DNA of 64,000 bases, from NCBI GenBank assembly GCA_029718625.1, contig CM056376.1, positions 115,012,173 to 115,076,172 of the forward strand, written 5' to 3'. Origin of the DNA: Synaphobranchus kaupii. Taxonomy: Eukaryota; Chordata; Actinopteri; Anguilliformes; Synaphobranchidae. Each line of letters opens with the position of its first letter. Within the stretch, counting starts at the first letter, position 1. The translations under genes and the position numbers were made by a program. Below the pieces are notes generated by a model. The model had not been told where the DNA came from and did not search any database. It worked only from the letters and a program-made list of their open reading frames with translations. This document shows, piece by piece, positions 12,956 to 26,827 of the stretch.

Positions 12956-13255
12956 AAAAAAACAGGTGCAACAATCATTATTTAAAAATGTGAATGTAAT
13001 CATAGCATAGAAGTATTCAGTAATGTATCAATGTATTTATTGTTTTGATTTTCACATAACATTGATTGTTCTCACAAAACCTACTCCGTCCGTGGTGGCT
13101 CTGGTCGCGGTTCAAGATTTACAGCGGCAGCCATTACTCTCTGCAAAAGGGACAAAATGACACGTGGGCCAATCAGAGAAAAAACTTTGGGCTGTGGTAA
13201 ATGTGCCGTTTTGATAAGGAAGTTGCCTTTCTAGTTCTTATAGTTCTGTGGTTTA

Positions 13256-13294
13256 CACACACACACTGTTCCTGATAAGACACAGTTTCAAGAT

Positions 13295-13391
<97 letters not shown>
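13256..13391. repeat. (CA)n microsatellite, about 95 bp core
   Basis: Long uninterrupted CA run from 13298 to 13390, with a short one at 13256-13266. Confidence 0.97.
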
Positions 13392-13392
<1 letters not shown>

Positions 13393-13450
13393 TTTACATT
13401 TTAGTCATTTGGCAGACGCTCTTATCCAGAGCGAGGTACATTAGTGCATT
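13392..13450. repeat. Fish SINE/L2-type 3' tail fragment
   Basis: TTTACATTTTAGTCATTTGG followed by CAGACGCTCTTATCCAGAGCG is the very common teleost tail shared by SINEs and their partner LINEs. It abuts the CA array directly. Confidence 0.8.
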
Positions 13451-13514
13451 TTCAAACTAGGAACAAGTGCGTTAAAACAACCCTAAAAGGTAAATACGAT
13501 CAAAGGCAAAACAG

Positions 13515-14145
13515 TTCACTTCAGTGACTCGAATCACTAGAATCAGTTCATTAAAAAGATCCGTTCAAAAGATTCGTTCACCGAATCATTCAGTGCTTGG
13601 GCGGAGCTCCTACTGCGTACTGCGTAGCCCGACTCACTCAGTGAACTGAAACGGCCGAACGGTTCATGCGGAAGTGCTGTCGCTTTGACAAACGCGCCAA
13701 ACTCCGTTTACAAATCTTGATATTTTAAAAGTTTCCTCGTTGAACATCAATATTGGAGGTGAACGCTGGTTTTCAATGACTTTTAAGTCTTAACTTGCTG
13801 GGCCTGATTCTGGCAGTTTGAGCTGCTGATTATCACTCAGGATCACGTCACGTTAACTCACTGTGTCTAGTAGCCTTCAGTGAACGGATCACGACACGTT
13901 CGCAGAAGCGCCCGCCCGCCCGTGAATGATTCTTTCAGCACAGCAGAACTGGTTCGCAGGGGACAAATCACGTTTGCTCGCGGCAGTCCCTCCCCCTCCC
14001 TGCACGCTCGCTGCTGATCAGATCCGTTCGAGAGCTCAACTGAACTGAGAAATGAACGGATCTTTTTAGTAAGTGATTCAGTTCAGTTCGTTCACCCAAA
14101 AGATTCGGTCTTTTGAACGAATCGTTCGCGAACAACACAACACTA
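13515..14145. mobile_element. Fold-back element with GAACGAATC-rich termini
   Basis: Left arm about 13520-13590 (AGTTCATTAAAAAGATCCGT, AAAAGATTCGTTCACC) and right arm about 14045-14130 (inverse: ACTAAAAAGATCCGTTCATT, TTTTGAACGAATCG) are inverted copies. The GC-richer centre has no gene. Superfamily not assigned. Confidence 0.6.
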
Positions 14146-14449
14146 GTTCAACTTCAGTGGTTGTCTGATTTCGGTCGTCAGGCAGTTACCAGGCTAGATT
14201 GCGATATTTCCTAGTTCTCTCTGTGTTGGGGGATTATAGGCTAAATGATATAAAAAGGAAATGAGGTAGCCTAAAAGTTACGATGAGCCATATAACCAGC
14301 CCAATGCTAAGTTAAATTAGTTAACAGTTTAGATATGTTCCGCTGCTTTCGTTCATCTGGTGTGGTAAATAGCCTAATGTTACGGGTTTGAGTACAGTTA
14401 CGGTCAAAAACAACCGGCTATACATGGCAAGCTATGCCTGAAAATGTCG

Positions 14450-14600
14450 TACCCTTCTCACCGTGGGCATTTCCATCGCAATTTCTATTAATTATTGTTT
14501 TCTTTTCGATAGCCTTAGTCTACCCTTAGGCTATGTGTAGAGCAATAGGTAACGTAGTCCACAGAAAGCCTGAGACAGCGATCGAAACGAGACACAGCCT
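14450..14600. repeat. Dispersed repeat, diverged copy 3 of 3
   Basis: See 9666-9930. Only the second half is recognisable. Confidence 0.45.
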
Positions 14601-17600
14601 ACAAAAACGATGTATTATTTTGTATGGTGTAGGCCTATAGGCTAATTAAAAATATATATAATTAAAAAACTTGTGTAGGCATATTCTGCGTAGGCCATCT
14701 TGTGTAGACTACCATTCATGTCTTTACCCAGCAGATGGCAGTAAAAGACTTAAAAAACTAAGTAAAAACTGAAAGACACAGCAATTGAGCTTCGCTTATT
14801 ATTGGGTGAAAACACTGGGGAAACGACCCCGGGGCACAACCCCGACTCTGATCTCCCTACTCACAGGCCCATCAACCTTGGAAAATTTACCTGTAACCTC
14901 AGCTATTGTAGCCTAATAATCTATATTTAGCCTAGTCATGAAGCAATATAGCATAGGCTACAGATTAGCCTATAACAAATGGACATATACACAATTTCTT
15001 TAAAATTATTTTGATTTTATTATCTTTCATTATCTTTCCGATCTCAATGCTGTAAGATGCGGGGGTTAGCCTCCCCTTATGGAAATGTAATATATACTGC
15101 AGTATATTGTGACGATAATTTTAATATATTTACAATATACTGCAGTATATTCTTTTTCTATAAGGGATATGACGCTGATTTTACTGTTGTGGCCTAGCCT
15201 ACTACACAAAACATTTTAATTTGTTCAATTTAAATAGGCTAGGCTACGTGAGAGGGAACATAAAAACTGGTCTTTTTAGAGGGTGTGCGAATACAGTGAG
15301 TTCCAACAGCAGCCCATCTACACAGGTGTAAAATATATATATATTTTTAAAATCCATGTCAGTATTGGCAGTGCCATTGTGCTCATTCTTTTAAGAACAT
15401 AGGCTACAGAATCATTTTAATTTAAATAGGTCTACCACTCAGACAAAATTTAACACTCAGACAAGACATAAGCACTTATTTTATTGATAGCCTGCTTATT
15501 TTATTTTGACATAGAATAGAGGCTAGGCAATAGCCCAATGTTGGTTTATCACACAGCCCTGTCTAAGGCAAACCGGTGAACGGAAATCTATTGCCTCTTA
15601 CGGCAAGACCTCCCTGCTGTTAAGGTTAAGTTAGTAAACAACGGGATGGCTAGGCTCATCGTAACGTTTAGGCTACCTTGTTTCTTTTCTAGTTTTTAGC
15701 ATTTAGCCTATAATCCCCAAACACAGAGAACTAGGAAATGTCGCTATCTGTATCTAGGCTGGTAATTTCCTGACGACCGAAATCAGACAACCATTGAAGT
15801 TGAACCATAAATTCAGTGGTTTGATGGTCCCTTGTAACGCCCCTTTCTTTGAGGCACCGCCTTGATGGGCATGATTTGACAGTTTGCATGTTCAGTTCGG
15901 AGTTTTGGCAGGGTTTCTGCATGACCACACGGAAATGATAATGTAAACGGATGCAATGCCATTGCATTTGAATTATGTCACTTGTGCCGCAAAGCATGAA
16001 GACGATATGTTAAATGGTTAGGGTTACCTTTTTGTCATGGATCATGCGATTGCAATAAGAAACTGCTAATGCAAATGTGGTTTTTAATTTTCATTAAAAT
16101 TATGGCAGGGTTGTCGTAGAGGGCGAGAAAAAATAAATGTGAAATGGATTTGCATTAACATTTTCATATTGTCAGATAAAGTGCGTACATTAACTTGAAA
16201 ATGAAAATGCAAAGTGCCCTTTTTATGTCATGGGTTTTGCGCACATCGAATGCAAACAAAATGTAATCGCCGATTTGCATTTTCATTTGAATTTTGGCAC
16301 GGATATGCTTCCACAGTAAAGCTGCCATTATGTTTATTTATTTAACCTTTACAAAGAAGTGCTGCTGAAATGAGGAACATCTTACAGGCTCATTTTCACA
16401 AAGAATCCCAGAATATGAGGGCTGATCTAGGATCAGCTTTCCACCATCCATGTGCTTACTTTATCCATAGGAGTCAAAATGCAACACTGATCCCAGATCA
16501 GCACTTCTGCTTCATGAGTACAGGTACAGGAGTAAAAGACCAGAACTCAGAGAAGGCTGGGGAGATGACTAATTAAGCAGCTGTATCCCAGCGGCTTTAC
16601 GGTGAACCTTTAAAAATGCCTTCGCAACATTTCGGAAGTGTAACACCATAGAGTTTAAATGTGACCGCCACAGAGTTCTATAGTGACAGTCCAAATTTTT
16701 CCATTGTGGAGCATTGAATTCTGGGATTCCCTGCTTGCTGGAAGCTTGCATTTTATACCCTTGGTGGAAGGGAGGATAAACGAGGGAGCGAGGGAATACA
16801 ATTACTCCCTCCCCTTTCTTAAATTGGATCCAAATCACACTTGGTGTGGCTGCCATATTTCATCCTGGCATTTCGGGGATTCCCCCCTTGAAGCAAGGGA
16901 AGGGAATGACAAGAGGAAAGGATAAATTTCGGATCCGAACGCAGCCCTAAGGTACGCAAGTTTACCATTTAGCAAAGTTAGCTGTCTGATGGTGGTAAGC
17001 TTAGTTAAAGGGAAACTAAACAGGCTGTTTCAGAGCAACCACGCCTCCGTTTGCAGTCATGAATTAATTTACAATGAAACTTGTAGTAACTTAAATTGAG
17101 TCATATAGCCACATTAAAATGTCACGGAACATTATCTAATTTCGGTTAAAACCGCATAAACATTAACATTGTCCAGTCATAACCATTTAAAGCTGAAGTA
17201 TGTAACTTTTACTTTGAAAATTGTCAGGGAACGGTAATGCTTAGTTGGTAGCAATCATAGAAAGAACTGTTCTGAGAGAAATCCAGCACCATAGACTATG
17301 CTTATACCCTAAAATTCTGCAATCTAAAAGTACCAGCAACTTTGTTTTCAAAACAAGATTTCAAAACAGTAACCATGACCACATCACGGACCAATGACCT
17401 GTGAGATTGACCTTGCCAGTAGCTAGCAAGTTCACCAGCTGGACATTTCACAGGGACCCGTTACACTGGCGCTATTTCATGGAAAGAAAAATAAATGGGA
17501 ATTGGAGAAAGTAAATATACGTGCTAATTTCAGAAGGTGGTGAGATCTTCTGGAATAAATTGGTTTAAAGACAGACCGGACAGGTAGGTCAAAGGTTTCA

Positions 17601-18055
17601 ACATGAATGGACTTTCTGCTTGCCAGACAACTGTAATTACCTATAATGAATAGCTAGGTTGGTAATTACTTTATTCGGTGGCTAGTTCTTGGAAGAAGGG
17701 CATGCTTGCTAACGTTATATGTCGTATAGATCGTGTTAGCTCAAACTGGCTACGCGGCTATAAGTTACCAAAGCGTAGCTACCAGCTGTAGCCAGATAAT
17801 GCCTGGTTCAGACTAACGCTACACAAACTCAGTGTTATGCAACAACAGAAAAGATTTTGTTGTTTTACCTGGAATTTTAGATGACATTTCTGTAATCCTG
17901 AAATTGGTCTAGCAGACTTTCACATTCACAACAAGGTCTGTGGGGTGGGGGTGTGGCCAAGGATGTTGTGACAACATATGTGGGGGAAAAACTGCATACT
18001 CCAGCTTTAACTGTTTGCCAAGTTCACCAACGTTAGATAACATTAGTTGTTAGAT
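14601..18055. other. No gene recognised
   Basis: AT-rich sequence with short self-complementary pieces: TATACTGCAGTATATT twice at 15094-15148, and CTGATC-AGGATCAG / CTGATCCCAGATCAG at about 16420-16500, the latter probably a small MITE. Open frames here are short, overlap on both strands and match nothing I know. Confidence 0.4.
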
Positions 18056-18099
18056 CTTGTGGGCTACTATCTCTTTGTGGTTCGTTGTCATAAAGTTCA

Positions 18100-18527
18100 C
18101 CGAGTTTGCAGACTGCTTCGGACCTGTCCCTCCTTTGGTTTATCCTCCCGACTTCATGCAACCGGAGTCCCAGATGCATCACCCCGCCCCCTTTGAACTG
18201 ATGACTGAACTGATTATTGAATTGACTATTACCATTCAGTCCACCTTTAGGCTAAACCGGGCCGGCCAGCGAAGGATGGGCACCCCCTCTCTAGCCAGGT
18301 TCCTTCCGAGATTTCTTCCCACTGGGGAGTTTTTTCTTGCCACTGTTCAGTGTTTTTTCTCCCCTACAGGGGAGTTTTTTTTTACCTCATTTTGCTGGTT
18401 GGGGGCTAAGGCCTGGTTTTTTTGCTCAATTTTCCTTCTGTTTCCCTGTGCAGCGTCTCTGTGACAGTTCTCTGTAAAAAGCGCTATACAAATAAAACTG
18501 AATTGAATTGAATTGAATAAAGTGCAT
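18100..18527 (+). mobile_element. LINE 3' terminal region (L2/Rex-type) with (GAATT)n tail
   Basis: Contains the highly recurrent teleost string TTCTTCCCACTGGGGAGTTT, then AAAAAGCGCTATACAAATAA and a tail of GAATT repeats ending at 18517. This is the usual 3' end of a common fish LINE. No reverse transcriptase is present, so it is a short 5'-truncated copy. Confidence 0.65.
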
Positions 18528-21500
18528 TTTTAGATCAGTTGCTACTTGCTTTTCCACAGCCTCAGAAATCGAGAGAATAGCGGGACAGAGGGAGAAAGAA
18601 AATGTGATTGCTGCGATTGGATTAATTATGTTGAAAAACGTTTGGAAAAAAGACCAGACTAGATCTCCCGTATCATAACCTTATATGCCCATATGCCTTC
18701 AAAAAGGCATATTTCATACAAAAACCGTATTTCATACAGGCAAATCATTAAGTACGTGCAAGCAGAACTTTCTTTTTCAACAAGTGCCCTTGTGGTCACT
18801 GCACCAAGCCATCTCCCAGAGAGAATGGATGTCGTCTAAAAAAACTAATTTATAGTGCAAGTTGTCAGGGCGTGACCAAATGCACCCAGTTGGTGTGACA
18901 TCACATTTACTGGCACTTCAAATATACTGTACAACAGCTAATAGTAAATTACAACTGCAATAGCCTTCGTTTCACCACTGTGTCACTAGTTAGCCAAAAT
19001 ACACTACTCTAACTAATGATGCTACGCATTGCAGTGAAATGTCGTGATTTGCAACAGGATCAATCTCTAGCACCTGGATATCTCCAAATACAGTATATCA
19101 GTAATCAGCTTTAAAAAAAAGGGGTTCAATGGTTTACTTACCCTTTAACCTAGCTCACTGGTTCAGGTTGTGTTGTCGCTTTCTGAAGATTAAAGTGAAA
19201 GCTAATACTAGTAGCTAACGTCAGATCCAAAAGCTGACTTGCCACCTGCATTTCCATCCGAGTGTCAGCCTGCTTGTGTGAGGGATAGATGAAGTTTGTT
19301 TGTAACGTTAGCCGACCATCAGCCTTAGCTACTAAGACAAGTTGAAGTCAGTACTGTTATTTTGTTTTTCTAACTAACGTTAGAACTCTGACAGCAGGCT
19401 TGTAGTTACTCTGGTTTCAGCGCTGCGATGATGTATGGGAGTTGGTGGCTTGAATGGCTGTGAAATATTGGTGCAGGCTGTCTATAAATAAACATTTCTA
19501 AATATTTTCAACATGTATACAAAATGTAAATACATATAATTAGAAGAAAACAACCATGGCTACTCATATACCCTGGTGATAGTATGATACAAAAATTCTA
19601 GGCGTGTTTTACCACTATATGAAAATGACTCCTATCAATTTCCATATTACATTTCAGAAATGCAATTCAGTGACGTCATTGAATTGCATTTTCCAGAGTT
19701 CACATCGTCCAGCTATCACAACAGAGAAAAAGCTTGAAAAATTGCTGAAAAGTTTCCGAAATTCTAAAATATTAGCCTAGAACTTCATTACAGTGGATTA
19801 CCCCTTTAAAGAACCAACGTCCTGACATGCCAGTGGAACCTCACACACACACACACAGAAGAGCTGCAATAAGAACGGGGGGGGGGGGGGGGCAAGAGAG
19901 AGACAGAAGGAGAGAGAGAACAAGAGATACAGAAAGAGAGATGGGGAAGATAGAGGATGGGAGAGAACCAGATGGAGAGAGAGATAGACAGCAGGAGGGA
20001 CAGTGAGAGAGATAAATGGAAGATAAAGGAGGGCTATGGTGGACTAAGAGGTTCAGCTCCCTCAGACTCAGCAATGAGAGATATCATTTAGCAGGAGCAG
20101 CTAGGGGTTGACTGGCTCTGAGAAAATGGTAATGAGAGCTACTATCCTGTGAAGGCTCAGGGCTGTCCAACTGTAAAATCAGCAAGTGCATGAAGGCTCT
20201 GTCACGGACTTTGAGCCGTTTATGCGGACTTTCCGCAAGTCTGCAATCCGGCAGACTTTGCTAAGGGAATTTGTGGTGATAAAAACCGAAACGCAACTGG
20301 AAGCGTCTCAAAACAAAACAAACAAAAAGACACACATGGCGGTTATGAGTTCTTTCAGCTGGTACAAACCTAAAATTAAAAGTCCTAAATCGGCGATTGT
20401 CATAAACATCTTGCGTGTAAGACAGGCGCGTTCAGGGCAATATATACCATTGCAAAGTGTTGTACCATTCCTTGTATTGATACGATTTCAAGCCCTTGCA
20501 CTGTCATGCAGTCACTCATTTATGCTGGGCACGCATGTGACATCAACCAGTCTGTGGAGGCTCAGTCCTTAGGGCTCAGCGTGGACATTGCGACTGGGCC
20601 CTTGACTGAATCCAGCAAGCTTGGGTCTCTAGGACACATGTCCAATTAGAGCTCATGTCCCCGCCTACAGGGGAGGGGCACGAGTGGTGCATGAGAGGTA
20701 TGGAGACGTGGCGCAGTAACAGCGGCTGCAGAGCACGCTGTCCTGAACATGTTGTTTATTCTTCCTGTTTGTTCTGCATTTTTATTCTAAGCCCTTGTGC
20801 AGAGGAGGATGATTCAGGTCAAGAGCCAAAGCCGGCCAGTCGACCCGACTTTCATTACACACGCACGCACACACAAGGTTTTGGAGCACAGGGGCGAACA
20901 TACGCCAGGCTAACTGACGAAAGGGCTGATCCTGTGCTAAAGGATCGACACAGTCCACAGTTTGAGGGTTGATTACTGTGGTAAAAGCTCACACTATGGA
21001 GCATTCATTAGTACGTGCTCATTCCATGTGCCTGAGGCTCCACGCTCCAGTCCACAGACCAGCCTCGAATCTGGGAAAAGTTCTGCTTTATCACAGAAAG
21101 CATGGATAATTGCCACAAAGGCGTCTTTACGGGTCAGATTATCAATCTGTGGCAATTATTAAAGTGTACAGTGCAGAATGGCACGAGGACGTGGCATCAA
21201 GGAAGGAAGTTTCATCAGGTTGTAGGGAACGGCTAGGCCAGAGGTGTCAAGACTCCAGTCCTGGAGGGCCGCAATGTCTGCAGGTTTAACTCCAGCCCTG
21301 GAGGGCCACAGTTTGGTCCAGCTAACACTGTGCACTTGCTTTGTTCAACAAACTGTTCTGAATATTTCAAACATGGTCACTCTTCACCAAATATCAGCTT
21401 CCTGGCAGGAAGCCGCCACACCTCACTCTAGACTATCACGGCATAGTGTATTGACAGGTCATCAACATCAGCAAACGAGCCATACAAAGCCGTTTTTATT

Positions 21501-24060
21501 ATGTGCTTTAGGCTTGGAGCTTATGTTAACATGATTGCGTCAGGATGACTGGATCACCTGCCAGCAGAGGTCTCATCTGCAAAAATGAATCTATCATTTA
21601 ATTTTATTAAGTATTAAAACTCTGGGCAAAAGGTGACGTGCCCGAGTGATTTTGTGAGGATAAACACACTGGGCAGCACAGTGAAAAAGTTAGTTTGTGT
21701 CGTTCGGAGAGTAAAAAGGAAAAAAAATAATAAAACCGCAAAACTGCTAAACATTCTGACAAGTTAGTTTCGCTTCTATAGTCACAACAAACATAGGCCA
21801 AATGACAGGCTAATACATTTACACACCAACGCCAGCGAACACACAGATTCATTCAAGTTGTACCCTTAATTAAGACTTTGTAATTTCCGCAACAGTTTCT
21901 TCTTTCAAACACACTGACGAGTTAATGTATAAGACCGTGCAAGTATGGCGATGACACTACCTATACATAATAGCAACAGTGAGATTATAAATTCACAATA
22001 TTACACCAATAGCCATATACAGAGGGACACACAGAGCTATGCAAAAACGTGTTACCATTACTTCCAGCAATGGAATTCTAAAAACTTTGATAAAAATGCT
22101 CAATATTACCAGTAAAGTTAACTACGTTCATTAACAAACCAACAGCAGCTGTTCAACTATAAAGAGCATTTACGTTAACGATGCATTCAAACAAAACCAA
22201 TATCGGACAGACGACTGGGAACACGCTGTCTTTTGACAGAAATTAATCATAAAATAAATCTCCTCGGCCTGGACGAAAGACACCGTTTAATTTATATTCA
22301 GTCAAAAACGGCACGCAATAATCCATTGGTTACCAGCTTCATCAATAGATGAAAAATACGAAAGTGCATAACAGGATGGCTGACATTACCCAAGCCAGTG
22401 AGTGTATAAGTCTAATCAAATTAATAGTCAACTGCGCAACGTTTTCAGTTTACGAAGAACTTGAGGGCTTCCAGATAACCCGTATTTAATCAGAAGCAGC
22501 CCCTTACACAAGCTAGACGGCTATCATAAAGTAGCTTAGCATCTAGATGAGTAGCTGCTTCTGGATGTATTAGCTGGCCAGACAACACTCTTTTTGCGTG
22601 CAGCTGGATAAGTTTGCTCGTGGAATTAAGTGTTTACCAGTTCCCCACATCACCACAAAATGGGCCACGGTACATACATGGTAAATAATACGTAACTTAA
22701 ATGTTTTGCTAATGTTCACTGGTTGCTCATGTGGTGGAAAGCATTGCCTCTAGTCCGCTGCAGGTGCCTAATCCTAGGTTTTAGTGTAGCGTTGCGGTCC
22801 GACACTCACTTAAGGCCCAAATATGAATCCGCGTACTTTCGGCCTCTTCCCCAGTGATGAAGGTTTTTATCCGGGTTTGCTTGTGCAGAAGGGCCCGGCC
22901 TCTTGCAGGGACGTAGATTTAGTACCAACTTCTTCCCATTGTTCCGTAAACATAGGCAGCTCAGCTCGCCAGTTCAATAACAGCCCCAGCAACCGATTCT
23001 CTTTCGGGAATAATAAAGCGAAGGTTGCACAGCTCAGCCAAAAAATATATATAACAGAGCCAGCTAGGTGGCTACGGTTAGCTAAGGTATGTAGGAGTTT
23101 TTCCCCCAAACACTTGAGTAACTGAATGCGTGGAAACACCGAGTGGTCGCTGGTTTCGCTCACCCGCAAACTAAGTTATCAAGAGCCAGCTAGCGTTACG
23201 CCTTACGGTTTCAGGGACGAGAAGCAGCAAGTCCTCTTATCCGATGCATGGTTAGTTGGCATTAGTGCATTTGGCAATCCATCGATGTAATCACGACCGG
23301 CTTTTAATCGAGAGAAAAAAAAACTAGCGTGACTCAAATCATCAGTAACTCTAGTCTTAACGGTAAGATCCCAGATAGATAGCCACCCAGTCCTCGGAAT
23401 GGATGTGTCTTGTATTTATCACAGTCGTCCGAAGCTTAGTTTAGACAGTCTTGCTACAATGCTAATTAGCTAGCTAGCATACCAGGTACGGTTTAATTAA
23501 GCAGAGATAACCAGTTAGCTAATCTTCCTAGTTCGTTATGTTCTGTGTTGTCTGGGCTATTCGGCTATTACTTGGCAGGCTCTTCCTGGATAGGTTAAAT
23601 GTCCAAAGTATTAATATTATGTTAATGTGAAGAAGCACCAATTAGCTAGTTGTGTAGCTAGCCCTAAGTAGCAACGGCAAACGAAAGCACCCTGGACCTC
23701 CCTGATCAGGTTGAGTCCTGCCCCTGAACAGAAATTTGATCAAATTAAACGTCACTCAAGAGAACTCACCAATAGAATATCACTATAGAGTTGGCATGTT
23801 TCTCTCATCCAACGAGAAAATGGAAAAAGTAGTGTTGATCCCGCCCCCCAAACATGTCTTGATCAGAGTAATCCTATGAGTCTGTGAATTATGTAGGCGA
23901 TGTTGCTAGAACATAGCTAACAAGTCAAAGTAACAGTTGACCCACAGATGTTTATGTTGAGCTACCGTCACACCGACATGGTCCCTACAAAAGAACACAA
24001 ACGGGGCTAAAACAGCTACTGAAGTAGCAAGAACCTCTGCTCATGAAAATTTAAATATTG
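18528..24060. other. No gene recognised; simple repeats and scattered repeat fragments
   Basis: Includes a short CA run (19842), a poly-G run (19878-19892) followed by GA-rich sequence, and a CCTGGAGGGCC repeat pair (21255-21310). Two opposed ~100-codon open frames at 22823-23169 overlap each other and have no recognisable domain. A promoter or first exon in 22700-23900 is possible but not supported. Confidence 0.4.
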
Positions 24061-24066
24061 GTCGGG

Positions 24067-24155
24067 ATATATCGGTCTGGAAGTGACTTCAATCAGATTT
24101 TCGCTCTTGGTGCGGTGATGCAAAATCTGGTTGAAATCACATCCAGACCGATATA
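24067..24155. repeat. Long near-perfect hairpin (about 34-bp stem, 20-nt loop)
   Basis: Arm 24067-24101 (ATATATCGGTCTGGAAGTGA...) pairs with 24122-24155 (...TCACATCCAGACCGATATA). I count about three non-Watson-Crick positions in 33, one of them G-T. It could be a miniature transposon remnant or a transcribed hairpin such as a small-RNA precursor. Confidence 0.6.
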
Positions 24156-26827
24156 CAGTAAAATGTTTGTCTTTGCTTATTAAAAAATGCATGCGTTGTT
24201 GACACACAAACAGTAAATTAAGCTCTATGTTTGTGTGTGTGAACAAGCGAGATAGTGTCTGTTTATCATTGTATCTCCATTGTTTTGGCAGTGCCATCAT
24301 TTCTAAGGTCTTGCCACTAAAGTACATTAGAGTGTGAGAGGGAGATTGATTGTCTGTGCTGGTGGTCTGGGTAGAATTAGTGTCAAATCACATTTCTGTG
24401 CAAAAACCCAAACCCTTAGTCTTAGTCCATTTTGTGGCAACTCTGCCACCATGTAATGATAAAACAGATGAGGAAAACCAACCAACAATGCACAATAGAA
24501 CCCAGGAGTGATGCATGGAACACAAATAAAGGTAAATCTGCCAATAGCTTGGCACCAAGACCTTAAACCATACTGCTAGTGAGCTAAAAGGGTCTGGAAT
24601 TGGTCATCAGAACCGCATTTGTTTTATTTTGCCAATGATTAAGGAGTTGAGGTTTCATGCTGATTAGATTACCCCTTTTCTATTGAACAAATAAAATCAT
24701 GTTCTTCTTGCAAGACTGTGCTGTCATGATTCTTGTTTATGGGAAGTCTTGGATGTTATGCTAAGGTAAACTCGGATCTGGCCCCCACGCTAACAAACAA
24801 GTTTCCTTTAAGTGGCTCTAACCACATTTTAAGCATACCTGAAGCGAACTGAATCAGTGCTGTCCTTCAAGCACCATATGAGCTGCAAATATAAAGCATT
24901 GTTTAACTCTATGCAAGACTCTGCTACCACATTGTTAGTTTTTCAGGCTTGGTGTTTAAGGAATGCTCAACAGTAATACTCCTATGCAGCTGGTCCACAC
25001 TGGCCATTTTGTTTTCTAAATGTATGTCCTACAAGACAGTCCAGTGTTACAGCCAGGTCATAGGGGACCTGGGTGTGGTATTTCATCTGTAGAAGACAGA
25101 ACTCATTGTCTTCTGCCATTCTGAAAGCTATGCATGTAGTTTAATCTCACTGCAATGGATATTGTAATTATATTGTATTTCCTTTTTTCAGTTAACCTTA
25201 AAAATTCAGAGGAGACTCCTACTAAAAATGTAATATTTGAAAATATATTGAAATAAATGTATTAGGAAGTTATGGATGGGTGGCCTCCAAACTGCTGGAA
25301 CCACAATTTCCTTCCCCTAATTTTCTGCACATTTTTATCTCGGAACATGACATATGCCTTTTTGGTAATTTCCCCATTTGTCTTGCCTAGTTGGTTCTGA
25401 ATGGTGTAAATGTCCCAGTATTTGTTTAACTACAGAAAGACTGGAGGGAACGTCACAAAGCAGGACAGAAAATAAGAGTTCGGTAAATATTTGCAATAAA
25501 GCTTTTGCAGCACCATGTAGACATGTATGGTATGACACCCTCAAGTCGCAATATTGGTCAAACAGTGGTTGAGCCCGGTGGTTGGATTACAGATGCAAAT
25601 CTAACAAGAAATATGTTGCAACAGTCTTGGTCTTTCACACATTATAAAAACAAAACTTACATTTTCTATATGAAAAGTTTCACATTTTATTCAGGCAATA
25701 TCTAATGTATCGGTGCGTTTACATTTATAGATTTATTAAAAATTGTATTTTTGACGAGACTGCACTTTCATAGATCAGTTCTTGTGAACTTGCCTTCTCT
25801 AGAGTAAGAAAATATGTTTCAAAAAGCTTTAAAAAAATAAAAAATTTGATCCTAAACAATTTTTATAAAATGTGAAAAACCTTGTGAATGTAAAATATAA
25901 AAAATATTCCCACCAACTTTATATGTTCTGTTTTTACATATATATTTACATTTACAAGGGGTGGACAAAATATCGGAAACATTTTATTTCCCCCAGAAAA
26001 CAAAACACCTGCCACATGTTTGCTACACAAAACCTAAACCTCTGTTCCTAACCTGATTATCTATGCTATTTTGTGAATCTTGTGCCACGTGTAGATTTTA
26101 TATGATGACTTGTTTTTCTTTATAATTATGCCAATCAACCATAAGTGCCTGTTAGTCATATTTTTATGAAATGCTAATAAATCATAATTACACATTGCTG
26201 TTATATCAGTAATAAGTGGGTACACTTCAACAAATGTATAAGCAAAAACATTTTGGTCCCCAACGAGTTGATCTCTATGTAGTACAGTGGAATGTGATTA
26301 GTGAGAAACTTAACTGAAAAGGAATAATTAACAATTGGGCCATATTTGTGACTTGTTACGTGCAAGTGTTGGATTCTAGACCTGTTTCAATGATCTTCTA
26401 TTTTATTCAGCTGTTCACTTCACTTTGAGCAGAGGTGTTCATTCCCCACAGCTGTGCAGAGGTGCACTCTCCGGTTGTCATGGACCAAAATGCTTTCCGT
26501 TTTTGTCCTACATTAGCTCTAAAGTATTCTCACTTCTTACTGACACAAAAGCAGCATTCAATTGACAAATTAGTATTATTTGATAATATGATTAATGGCT
26601 AATTATGATTCATTATCAAGCTAATAAAAAAAAAAACAAGACAGAAACTAAAATGTATACATGGCATGCCAGTCATAAGAGTATAGGTATTAGAAAATAT
26701 AGGTAAGAGAAATGGGAGCAAACATATAGCAGCTGTTTTATGAAAAAAATTGTTACTGTTTCTGGTGTTTCTGATATTATGTACAACCCCTGTATATTAT
26801 GTATATATATATATACAAAAATATATA
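24156..26827. other. No gene recognised; AT-rich
   Basis: Strongly AT-rich intergenic or intronic DNA without a supported frame, tRNA or large repeat. Confidence 0.4.

Noticed and set aside
18057..18464. 135-codon open frame
   Set aside because: Covers a common LINE 3' region; not a gene.
22823..23169. Two opposed 100-codon open frames
   Set aside because: They overlap on opposite strands and show no known motif.
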